Of a stretch of 64,000 nt of DNA, positions 15,258 through 22,259 are shown piece by piece (within the stretch, counting starts at the first letter, position 1; each line of letters opens with the position of its first letter). Below the pieces are notes generated by a model. The model saw nothing but the letters and a program-made list of their open reading frames with translations. It had not been told where the DNA came from and ran no database searches. A program made the translations under genes and the position numbers. The DNA is taken from the NCBI RefSeq assembly GCF_003236175.1, contig NZ_QKTW01000007.1:1-64000 (forward strand), given 5' to 3'. The DNA is from Taibaiella soli. Lineage in GTDB: Bacteria; Bacteroidota; Bacteroidia; Chitinophagales; Chitinophagaceae.

Positions 15258-16226
15258 TTGAAAGAAAATTTTACAATAGACGATTTGCTGGTTAAGTATT
15301 TGCTGGGCGAGGCTTCAAGGCAGGAACAACAACAAGTACAGGACTGGTTAGAAGCTGATGCGGAAAATCAAAGATATTATGAGCACTTCCGGATCATCTG
15401 GGAAGAGAGCCGCACGCTGGCTGCACAAAGTACAGTAGACGAAAATGCAGCCTGGGAAAGATTTAAAACGCTGGTGGCGGAAGAAGAGGAGCGACCGAAG
15501 ACGATACCATTGCGTCCGGCATTTGGCTGGTCAAAAGTTGCTGCTGTATTGACATTGATTGTTGTGTCCGGTGCACTGGTTTATTTTTTGAGAGGCAATC
15601 ATAATGAAATGATTGCGGTAAAATCAACAGACAGAGTAGTAACAGATACCCTTTCAGATGGATCTGTGGTAGTTCTCAATAAAAATGCATCGCTTTCTTA
15701 TCCTGAAGATTTTACGGGCAATACCCGTGAAGTGGAATTGAACGGCGAAGCATTTTTTACCATTACTCCGAATAAAGCGAAGCCATTTATTATTAAGGCC
15801 AACGGTGTTTCCATCAGAGTGGTGGGCACTTCATTCAACGTGAAAACGGCTGTTGATAAAACAGAAGTAATTGTAGAAACGGGTGTGGTTGCGGTGACGA
15901 AAAAGGATAATACCATCAATGTTAAACCGCATGAAAAAGCAGTGGTGCTGAAAAACCAGAAGCCGGAGAAAGAATCAAACACTGATGAGCTCTATAATTA
16001 TTATCGTACCAAAGAATTTGTCTGTAATGACACACCGCTGTGGCGATTGGCAGATATTCTGCAGGAAGCCTATGGTGTACCTATCAGCATTGAAAATGAA
16101 AATATCAGAAACAAACAGATCAATACTACATTTCACGACGAGTCGCTGGATCATATTTTGACTGTTGTTGGCGAAACTTTAGGTGTTACCGTTGAAAAAA
16201 CGCAAGGCGGTATTGTTTTGAAATAA
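15258..16226 (+). CDS. FecR-type anti-sigma factor, TTG start
   Basis: This 322-residue inner-membrane regulator binds the upstream sigma factor. The cytoplasmic N-terminal segment (FTIDDLLVKYLLGEASRQEQ) precedes one transmembrane helix at about 92-110 (VAAVLTLIVVSGALVYFL). The periplasmic FecR domain (about 115-215) contains LSDGSVVVLNKNASLSYP and VVGTSFNVK, and a DUF4974-like domain closes the protein (FVCNDTPLWRLADILQEAYG to the end). The only start that keeps the conserved N-terminus is TTG at 15258; the next in-frame Met is past the membrane helix. Signal input should come from an STN domain across the periplasm, which the next gene encodes. Confidence 0.92.
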   Translation: MKENFTIDDLLVKYLLGEASRQEQQQVQDWLEADAENQRYYEHFRIIWEESRTLAAQSTVDENAAWERFKTLVAEEEERPKTIPLRPAFGWSKVAAVLTLIVVSGALVYFLRGNHNEMIAVKSTDRVVTDTLSDGSVVVLNKNASLSYPEDFTGNTREVELNGEAFFTITPNKAKPFIIKANGVSIRVVGTSFNVKTAVDKTEVIVETGVVAVTKKDNTINVKPHEKAVVLKNQKPEKESNTDELYNYYRTKEFVCNDTPLWRLADILQEAYGVPISIENENIRNKQINTTFHDESLDHILTVVGETLGVTVEKTQGGIVLK

Positions 16227-16248
16227 CTATATATAGTAATATTGCCGG

Positions 16249-18039
16249 ATGACCTTTCGCCCCCGCCGAGCCAAAGAAATAATCTTCACCATTTTTATTT
16301 TACTCATAGCCGCATTTCCGGCGTGGGCACAGAATTTATTGGATAAACCGGTCAGCCTGAATGCTAGTAATCAGCCATTGCGGTCTGTTTTAAATGATAT
16401 CAGTAAACAGGGCGGATTTTATTTTTCCTATAATAGCAAACTGGTAAACGGAGATCAGCTCGTTACGATCAGCGTACAGCAAGTGCCGGTTAAACAGGTT
16501 CTGGATCAGTTGTTGCAAGGCAATTGCCAGTACCGCGAAGATGGCAATCACATTATTTTGCAGCCACAGGGCAAGGAAAAAGTTTACACACTCAGCGGTT
16601 ATATTGTTGATGGTGCTACGGGCACGCGTATTGGTAACACTAGTGTTTATGAGAAACAACAACTGGCCTCATCATTGACCAATGAGCAAGGCTATTTTAA
16701 GATGCGCCTGAAGAGTAAATATCCGGAAGCGGTTGTGTCCATCAGTAAAGAGTGGTATAAAGACACATCGATTACGATCACACCGGGTATGGATCAGGAG
16801 TTGCAGATTACGATGATGCCGATCCGCAACGTGCCGCTGCCCGAGGTAACTGTCTCTGCGAACGATCAGCAAAAGCCAAATGATGTAGACGAAACCTGGT
16901 TTGGCAAACTGTTTCTTTCTTCCAGACAAAAAGTACAAAGCGTCAATCTCCGCAAATATTTTGTAGACAAGCCTTATCAGTTCTCTGCTATTCCAGGTGC
17001 CGGTACACACGGAAGGATGAGCGGACAGGTCGTTAATAAATTTTCCTTCAATCTTATTGGCGGTTATACTGCAGGCGTAAATGGGTTCGAATTGGCGGGC
17101 CTTTTCAATATCGACAAAAAGGATGTGCAGTACGCACAGGTAGCTGGTGTTTTTAATGCCGTTGGGGGAAATATGCGCGGCGGACAGGTGGCAGGTATAC
17201 TCAATCTTGTGCTAGACTCGGTGGAAGGTGCATCAGTGGCTGGTGCCGGCGGTTTTATCAAAGGCGATCTGAAAGGAACGCAGGTAAGTGGTCTTTATAA
17301 TCAGACGTCAGGTAATGTGGAAGGAGTGCAGGTCGCAGGAGCGTTTAATGTGGCGCTGGGCAATGTGAAAGGTGTGCAGGCATCGGTAATAGGCAATTAT
17401 ACGAATAAGAATGTAGAAGGTACTCAGGTGAGTGCGTACATCAATGTTTGCAGGAGAGAAGTAGAAGGTGTGCAGGCCAGCGTATTTGTAAACGTAGCGC
17501 GAAAAGTGAAAGGTGTTCAGGTAGCGCTGATCAATGTTGCAGATTCTTCTGAGGGGTACAGTATCGGGTTCTTGAATCTGGTAAAGAACGGTTATCATAA
17601 GCTATGTGTGTATAATAATGAGGTGCTTCCGATCAATTTTGCACTGAAAACAGGTAACACACATTTTTATACAATCCTTACCGGTGGTCTTTCTCCGGAC
17701 GCCGCAAATAAAGGATATCTCATGGGGTATGGGTTCGGCAGTGAGATGAAAATTACCAAACGTCTGACGATTGCCGCGGAACTGACTACTCAATATCTTT
17801 TTCTCGGAGACTGGGAGCAGCGCTCTCTGCTAAACCGCATACAGCCTGTTTTTAATTATAAAATTTCAAAGCTGATCACCGTATTTGGCGGTCCTGCTTA
17901 TTCTGTTTATTACCATAGTCCGGTAGTTGGCACTGAGAGGTATATGAACGAAGTGCCCAGTGCGCTTTATCAGACCCATTCTTTTAGCGAGCATGTCAAT
18001 GGCTGGTTTGGCTGGAATATAGGCATCAGTTTTTTCTAA
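16249..18039 (+). CDS. STN- and carboxypeptidase-regulatory-domain protein with GxQVAGxxN surface repeats
   Basis: This 596-residue exported protein occupies the place where a FecA/SusC-type receptor is normally found. After a signal peptide (to AWAQ) comes an STN domain (about 33-100, LDKPVSLNASNQPLRSVLND). A carboxypeptidase-regulatory-like domain follows (about 113-190, YTLSGYIVDGATGTRIGNTS). There is no TonB plug and no long barrel. Instead about ten repeats of 15-16 residues run from about 275 to 430 (VEGVQVAGAFNVALGN, LKGTQVSGLYNQTSGN), and a C-terminal region of about 165 residues may be a small barrel. The repeats resemble LA_2272-type surface repeats and suggest a beta-solenoid. STN would contact FecR, so the protein may sense surface or envelope state rather than import a ligand. 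Confidence 0.7.
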   Translation: MTFRPRRAKEIIFTIFILLIAAFPAWAQNLLDKPVSLNASNQPLRSVLNDISKQGGFYFSYNSKLVNGDQLVTISVQQVPVKQVLDQLLQGNCQYREDGNHIILQPQGKEKVYTLSGYIVDGATGTRIGNTSVYEKQQLASSLTNEQGYFKMRLKSKYPEAVVSISKEWYKDTSITITPGMDQELQITMMPIRNVPLPEVTVSANDQQKPNDVDETWFGKLFLSSRQKVQSVNLRKYFVDKPYQFSAIPGAGTHGRMSGQVVNKFSFNLIGGYTAGVNGFELAGLFNIDKKDVQYAQVAGVFNAVGGNMRGGQVAGILNLVLDSVEGASVAGAGGFIKGDLKGTQVSGLYNQTSGNVEGVQVAGAFNVALGNVKGVQASVIGNYTNKNVEGTQVSAYINVCRREVEGVQASVFVNVARKVKGVQVALINVADSSEGYSIGFLNLVKNGYHKLCVYNNEVLPINFALKTGNTHFYTILTGGLSPDAANKGYLMGYGFGSEMKITKRLTIAAELTTQYLFLGDWEQRSLLNRIQPVFNYKISKLITVFGGPAYSVYYHSPVVGTERYMNEVPSALYQTHSFSEHVNGWFGWNIGISFF

Positions 18040-18093
18040 AAGCGTAGGGGTATCCGCTCTGTTTGTTGTCAATACATACGAAAGACAGAGATT

Positions 18094-19299
18094 ATGAAGA
18101 GAATATTATTCCTCTATTTGCTGCTTGCAGCAAGCATTACAGCAACCGCACAAAAGGTAAAAGTCCTTAACGCAAATTTCGGCATCATTTACCCGTTTAG
18201 TACAAATGGTGTTCATGCACCTAATGATACCAATCATTTATCCCTCCATTTGATTTCCGGCGTTTCTGCGAAAGAAACCGGTTTTGCGCTCTCCGGTATT
18301 ACTAATGTTATTTTGCAAGAAGCGTCGGGAATGGAATTGGCCGGATTTTCCAATCATGTAAAAGGCCATGTGCAAGGCATGCAGCTGGCGGGTTTTCTAA
18401 ATACAGCCGGTAGTGTAAATGGTGTGCAAGTCGCGGGATTTTCAAACATTACGAAACAGGAATCAGGCATACAGGTTTCCGGATTTTTTAATCATGCTAC
18501 CGACGCAATGGTGCAAACCGCTGGTTTTCTGAATATGGGAAGAGATATCTGTGCGGTGCAGGCAGCGGGTTTCGGAAATGTTGGAAGAGATGTGAACGCT
18601 ACACAGGCTGCTGGTTTTTTCAATCTGGGCAGAAATGTAAATGGTGTGCAAGCTGCAGGCTTTGTCAACATTGGTAAGAATATAAATGGTGCGCAGGCTG
18701 CAGGTTTTTGCAATGTTGCTACCGATGTAAACGGCGCGCAAGTGGCGGGCTTCGTCAATAAGGCGAGGAAAGTGAAAGGTGCGCAGGTCGCTGGTTTTAT
18801 CAATGTTGCGGACAGTAGCGACTATCCGATTGCGCTGGTGAATATTATCAAAAATGGCACACAGTCGATCGGTATTACGGTAGATGAAAGTGCGACAACA
18901 TTAGTAGCATTTCGTTCCGGCGGTAAATACTTATATGGCATACTCGGTGCCGGCTATAACTTTCAGGAAACATCAGACCTTTATGCAGGTGAAGCTGGTT
19001 TAGGTGCGCATCTTTTCACTATTAAACATTTTCAGCTTAATGCTGAAACGGTGCTGACATCGTTGACAGATTTCAAAAACGGCGCTTATCTGCGTTCCTC
19101 TATCCGTATACTTCCTACGCTGCATTTTGCAGATCGTTTTGATCTCTTTGGTGGTGTTAGTTTCAATCATGTTTATACCACCCTTCATAAAGACGATGTT
19201 CCTAAGACCGATTATATCTGGAGCGACCAGGAATCAGGTCATTTCAACGGACTGTACATCGGCGGAATTGTAGGCATACAGTGCAGAATCAATCGTTAA
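18094..19299 (+). CDS. GxQxAGFxN repeat surface protein (paralogue of the upstream gene without STN)
   Basis: This 401-residue protein has a signal peptide (MKRILFLYLLLAASITATAQ). It carries about ten 15-residue repeats at about 85-245, with consensus V-N-G-x-Q-x-A-G-F-x-N-x-G-x-D (VNGVQAAGFVNIGKN, INGAQAAGFCNVATD). The repeat block ends in VKGAQVAGFINVADSS plus ALVNIIKNG, which matches the exit of the upstream paralogue (VKGVQVALINVADSS, FLNLVKNG). The remaining 150 residues look like beta-strands of an outer-membrane barrel or lid. It lacks the STN and carboxypeptidase-like domains. It sits 54 nt downstream of the STN gene and its stop overlaps the start of the DUF2807 gene, so all belong to one operon. 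Function unknown; a surface-exposed structural role is inferred. Confidence 0.7.
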   Translation: MKRILFLYLLLAASITATAQKVKVLNANFGIIYPFSTNGVHAPNDTNHLSLHLISGVSAKETGFALSGITNVILQEASGMELAGFSNHVKGHVQGMQLAGFLNTAGSVNGVQVAGFSNITKQESGIQVSGFFNHATDAMVQTAGFLNMGRDICAVQAAGFGNVGRDVNATQAAGFFNLGRNVNGVQAAGFVNIGKNINGAQAAGFCNVATDVNGAQVAGFVNKARKVKGAQVAGFINVADSSDYPIALVNIIKNGTQSIGITVDESATTLVAFRSGGKYLYGILGAGYNFQETSDLYAGEAGLGAHLFTIKHFQLNAETVLTSLTDFKNGAYLRSSIRILPTLHFADRFDLFGGVSFNHVYTTLHKDDVPKTDYIWSDQESGHFNGLYIGGIVGIQCRINR

Positions 19300-20087
19300 T
19301 GCGTAATAATAAAATGATGTACAATAAATACGATAAAGACACGTTTATTTCTACTTTCAGAAAATCAATGCCCATGCGGAATCTTGTTTGGTTAGTGCTG
19401 GTTTTATGCAGCAGTTGTGGTTTGTCTTCGTGCGAAAAGATTTCAGGGCAAGGACCTGTAGTGACTGAAGTCCGGACGATTAATAATTTTACTGGTATCA
19501 ATACATCTATAGAAGGTGATGTGTACGTGTATCAGGATAGTGTTTATAAAGTAGAATTACTGGCGCAGCAAAATATTCTTGATGCTATTGAATCATCTGT
19601 TGACAACGGCGTACTTAATATTGGTTTTAAGTCGAGTGTACGGATCGGTCCACATGACCGGATCAAAGTTTATATTACTATGCCTGCCGTCCGGAGTCTT
19701 GCGGTTAGCGGTTCTGGTTTACTGAGTGCATTGCAACCGATAGAAGCTGATGATGTAGAATTGAAAATAGCAGGGTCGGGAAATATTTCGCTGAGTTCCT
19801 TAGCCGGAAATAAGGTTTCGGGAACAATAGCGGGTAGCGGGAATATCACGGTTCTGGATGGTTCTGCCTATAGCGAGCAGATTAATATTAATGGTAGCGG
19901 TCTATTGGATTTAGCAGGAATCGCTTCGCAAAATGCGGATGTTAATCTGAGTGGCTCGGGCGCTTCTAAAGTGAACATCCAGAAAGTGCTCAACGCAAGT
20001 ATCTCTGGCAGCGGGACTATATACTATACAGGAAATGGGCAGATTAACAGTAATGTTTCGGGTTCAGGGAAAGTGGTAAAGATGTAA
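19299..20087 (+). CDS. DUF2807 (GIN-domain) lipoprotein
   Basis: A head-GIN/DUF2807 protein. The body (about 55-262) is a beta-helix-like fold rich in G-S-G turns (AVSGSGLLSALQ, IAGSGNITVLDGS, NLSGSGASKVNIQ, NVSGSGKVVKM) and begins with the diagnostic TEVRTINNFTGI. The start ATG overlaps the previous stop in a TAATG arrangement, which suggests translational coupling. A later in-frame ATG (19368 or 19374) would give a compact lipoprotein signal (RNLVWLVLVLCSSCGLSSC) and is a good alternative; with the first ATG the signal is preceded by about 23 residues. The protein is probably envelope-anchored. A terminator 120 nt downstream closes the operon. Confidence 0.82.
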   Translation: MRNNKMMYNKYDKDTFISTFRKSMPMRNLVWLVLVLCSSCGLSSCEKISGQGPVVTEVRTINNFTGINTSIEGDVYVYQDSVYKVELLAQQNILDAIESSVDNGVLNIGFKSSVRIGPHDRIKVYITMPAVRSLAVSGSGLLSALQPIEADDVELKIAGSGNISLSSLAGNKVSGTIAGSGNITVLDGSAYSEQININGSGLLDLAGIASQNADVNLSGSGASKVNIQKVLNASISGSGTIYYTGNGQINSNVSGSGKVVKM

Positions 20088-20207
20088 GGCCTCCTTTAAC
20101 TCCTCCGAAGGAAGAGAACGCTCAACGCGAATATTTATCCCAATTGTTTATTAGTAATCGTCTATTGTAAAATTGTTTGATAGGGTTTGTTGGTTTGTTA
20201 TGAAAGG

Positions 20208-20231
20208 AAAGCGCCGAAAGGCGCTTTTTTT
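20208..20231 (+). terminator. Intrinsic terminator of the sigma/FecR operon
   Basis: An 8-bp GC-rich stem (AAAGCGCC/GGCGCTTT) with a GAAA tetraloop is followed by T residues. It lies 120 nt after the DUF2807 stop. The rest of 20088-20369 shows no gene. Confidence 0.85.
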
Positions 20232-20369
20232 GTTTTACTGGCGTGAGCCTTGTGTTTTTGTGCCGGTGCTTTGTCGGCTGTCTCGCGCCAGCCAGTAGCT
20301 GTCAACTGTCCCGTAACAATTACATAATATTGAAACCAGTTCTTTGCACTTTATTTAGTGATCGAGCTT

Positions 20370-21992
20370 ATGAAGAAACGGTATTTTTTTGCAGCGAAAG
20401 CAAAGTTGTTTTTGTTGATCCTTCTTTCCTCTTATTACAGTCGGGCTACCGATGAAATTTATTTTTCGGAAACAGCCGCTCCGGATTCTCTTTTCCTGGT
20501 ATTAAAGCAGAAGCATAGTCAGGCAGTAAAGCAGCATGATGAAGTGACCGCCGCTATTTGCCTGCAGCAGATGGGGCAGCTTTGTTACCACCTTGGTCAT
20601 TATTCGCAGGCGCTCGATTATCATTTGCAGGCCGGCGATATTTTTCAGGAGACCGGCAAACAGAAACTGCTTGCTGATAATATGAGTCAGACGGGTATCT
20701 TATATTATTATACGCGTCGGGCAGATTTGTCGCGAAAACAATACGAGGAGGCGCTCGGTATTTACAGGAAACTTAACGATACCATCGGTATTGCACAGAC
20801 CTACGGGGAGATCGGCCATTTGTACGAAAAGCAGGGAGCGTATGATAGTTCCTTCCATTTTCAGCGGCAGGCTGTCCAACAATTCCGCCTCGCAAAAGAC
20901 ACAACCGGCATTGCTAAAATATTTGAAAACCTGGGCAGCGTGTATGAAGATCTGGAGCGATACGATTCCGCACTTCATTATTTTCAGAAGGCATTATTTA
21001 TTTACCAGCAAACGAAAAACCGTTTGGCCGGTATCGAAGTGTTGAACAATCTGGGTGATGTGTACCGGAAAACCGGCCATTATCGTGAAGGTCTGGAACA
21101 AACACAACTTGCGCTCAGGGCCTCGCTGGCATTGCATGAGACGTATCAGACCAGTAGCGCTTATCGCGATTTAGGTAAGACTTACAATTTGATGGGCATG
21201 AATGACAGCGCGTATCACTATCTGGAGCTGGGGCGCAAATTGCAACAGGAGATTTATTCCAAAGAAAACAATAAACAAGTGGCTTTTCTGCAGGTGCTTT
21301 ATGATATGGAGCGGAAAAATCATGAGATCGAAAAGCTGCAGATTCAACGACGGGCGACTACGTTCATTACGATTGCTGTAATAGTGGTCATACTATTATT
21401 AGTCGTGCTGGGTATGCTTGTTATCAGCCGGCAGCGAATGAAAATCAGGATAGAACAGGCGCAGAACGAGCAAAACAAACGGATATACGATGCCAAACAC
21501 GGTCTGATGCAGGCAGAACTGGTCAATAAGAAATTGCAGGAAGAACAATTGACGCAAGATCTGGAACAGAAATCTAAGGAGCTTACCACACATACCTTAC
21601 ACATCATTCAAAAAAATCAGCTACTTGATGATCTCCGGAATAAGTTGGAAGAAATGGTGAACGATGAAAAACGGGATCAGAAAAAGCAACTCAAATCTTT
21701 GCTCCAGCAAATCAACCAAAGTTTCAATCATGAACAATACTGGAAAGAATTCCATAATATTTTTGAGCAGGTGCATCAGAAATTCTTCGATAATCTGAAG
21801 CGGTATTGCGCAGATCTCACTGCAAATGATTTCCGTTTGGTAGCACTTTTAAAGATGAATTTAAGTTCAGATAACATTGCCACGTTGCTGGGCATTTCCC
21901 AGGATAGTTTACGTGTGTCCCGTTATCGTCTCCGGAAGAAATTAGGGCTCGAACAAGGTGAAAATCTATCTGCTTTTTTGCAGCAGTTGTAG
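20370..21992 (+). CDS. TPR transmembrane protein with C-terminal LuxR-like HTH
   Basis: A 540-residue regulator of a type common in Bacteroidota. A signal or anchor segment (LFLLILLSSYYSRA) leads into about 300 residues of tetratricopeptide repeats (QTYGEIGHLYEKQGAYDSS, IFENLGSVYEDLERYDSAL). One transmembrane helix (FITIAVIVVILLLVVLGMLV), a long coiled coil rich in Q, E and K, and a C-terminal helix-turn-helix follow (LTANDFRLVALLKMNLSS, IATLLGISQDSLRVSRYRLR). It therefore reads as a one-component membrane regulator: periplasmic TPR sensor, cytoplasmic DNA-binding head. ATG 20370 is preferred over an in-frame GTG at 20358. Targets are unknown; the phytase locus 270 nt downstream on the same strand is a positional candidate. 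Confidence 0.8.
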   Translation: MKKRYFFAAKAKLFLLILLSSYYSRATDEIYFSETAAPDSLFLVLKQKHSQAVKQHDEVTAAICLQQMGQLCYHLGHYSQALDYHLQAGDIFQETGKQKLLADNMSQTGILYYYTRRADLSRKQYEEALGIYRKLNDTIGIAQTYGEIGHLYEKQGAYDSSFHFQRQAVQQFRLAKDTTGIAKIFENLGSVYEDLERYDSALHYFQKALFIYQQTKNRLAGIEVLNNLGDVYRKTGHYREGLEQTQLALRASLALHETYQTSSAYRDLGKTYNLMGMNDSAYHYLELGRKLQQEIYSKENNKQVAFLQVLYDMERKNHEIEKLQIQRRATTFITIAVIVVILLLVVLGMLVISRQRMKIRIEQAQNEQNKRIYDAKHGLMQAELVNKKLQEEQLTQDLEQKSKELTTHTLHIIQKNQLLDDLRNKLEEMVNDEKRDQKKQLKSLLQQINQSFNHEQYWKEFHNIFEQVHQKFFDNLKRYCADLTANDFRLVALLKMNLSSDNIATLLGISQDSLRVSRYRLRKKLGLEQGENLSAFLQQL

Positions 21993-22174
21993 TCGGAATC
22001 GCCTGAAAAGGCGGGCTTAATAATTCGGTAATGTTACGGCAACAATTCCTTAATGGCTGTTTTTGTTTCGGTTACCAGTATTGATAATGAGTGTTTTGTG
22101 CGGTTGTTGTTAACGTTGTTGCCTTGTTGTTTATGTGGTTTGTAACGATGTTTCCTTTTTGTTCACGGTCAAAA

Positions 22175-22207
22175 TTTGCAAATCCCTTTCACCTGATTGC
22201 ACATTTG
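22175..22207 (+). promoter_or_regulatory. Putative Bacteroidota-type promoter of the TonB receptor gene
   Basis: TTTG at 22175-22178 and CACATTTG at 22200-22207 are 21 nt apart, one base away from the TTTG / TAnnTTTG consensus. The start codon lies 52 nt after it. The gap 21993-22259 holds nothing else that I recognise. Confidence 0.35.
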
Positions 22208-22259
22208 TCTCATCAAAAATTTCACGGCACTGCAGGGAGATTTTTAAGACACGAAACTT

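Noticed and set aside
16249-18039. Truncated SusC-type TonB receptor
   Set aside because: The frame is intact and the region after the carboxypeptidase-like domain is a regular 16-residue repeat block with a paralogue next to it, not barrel debris.
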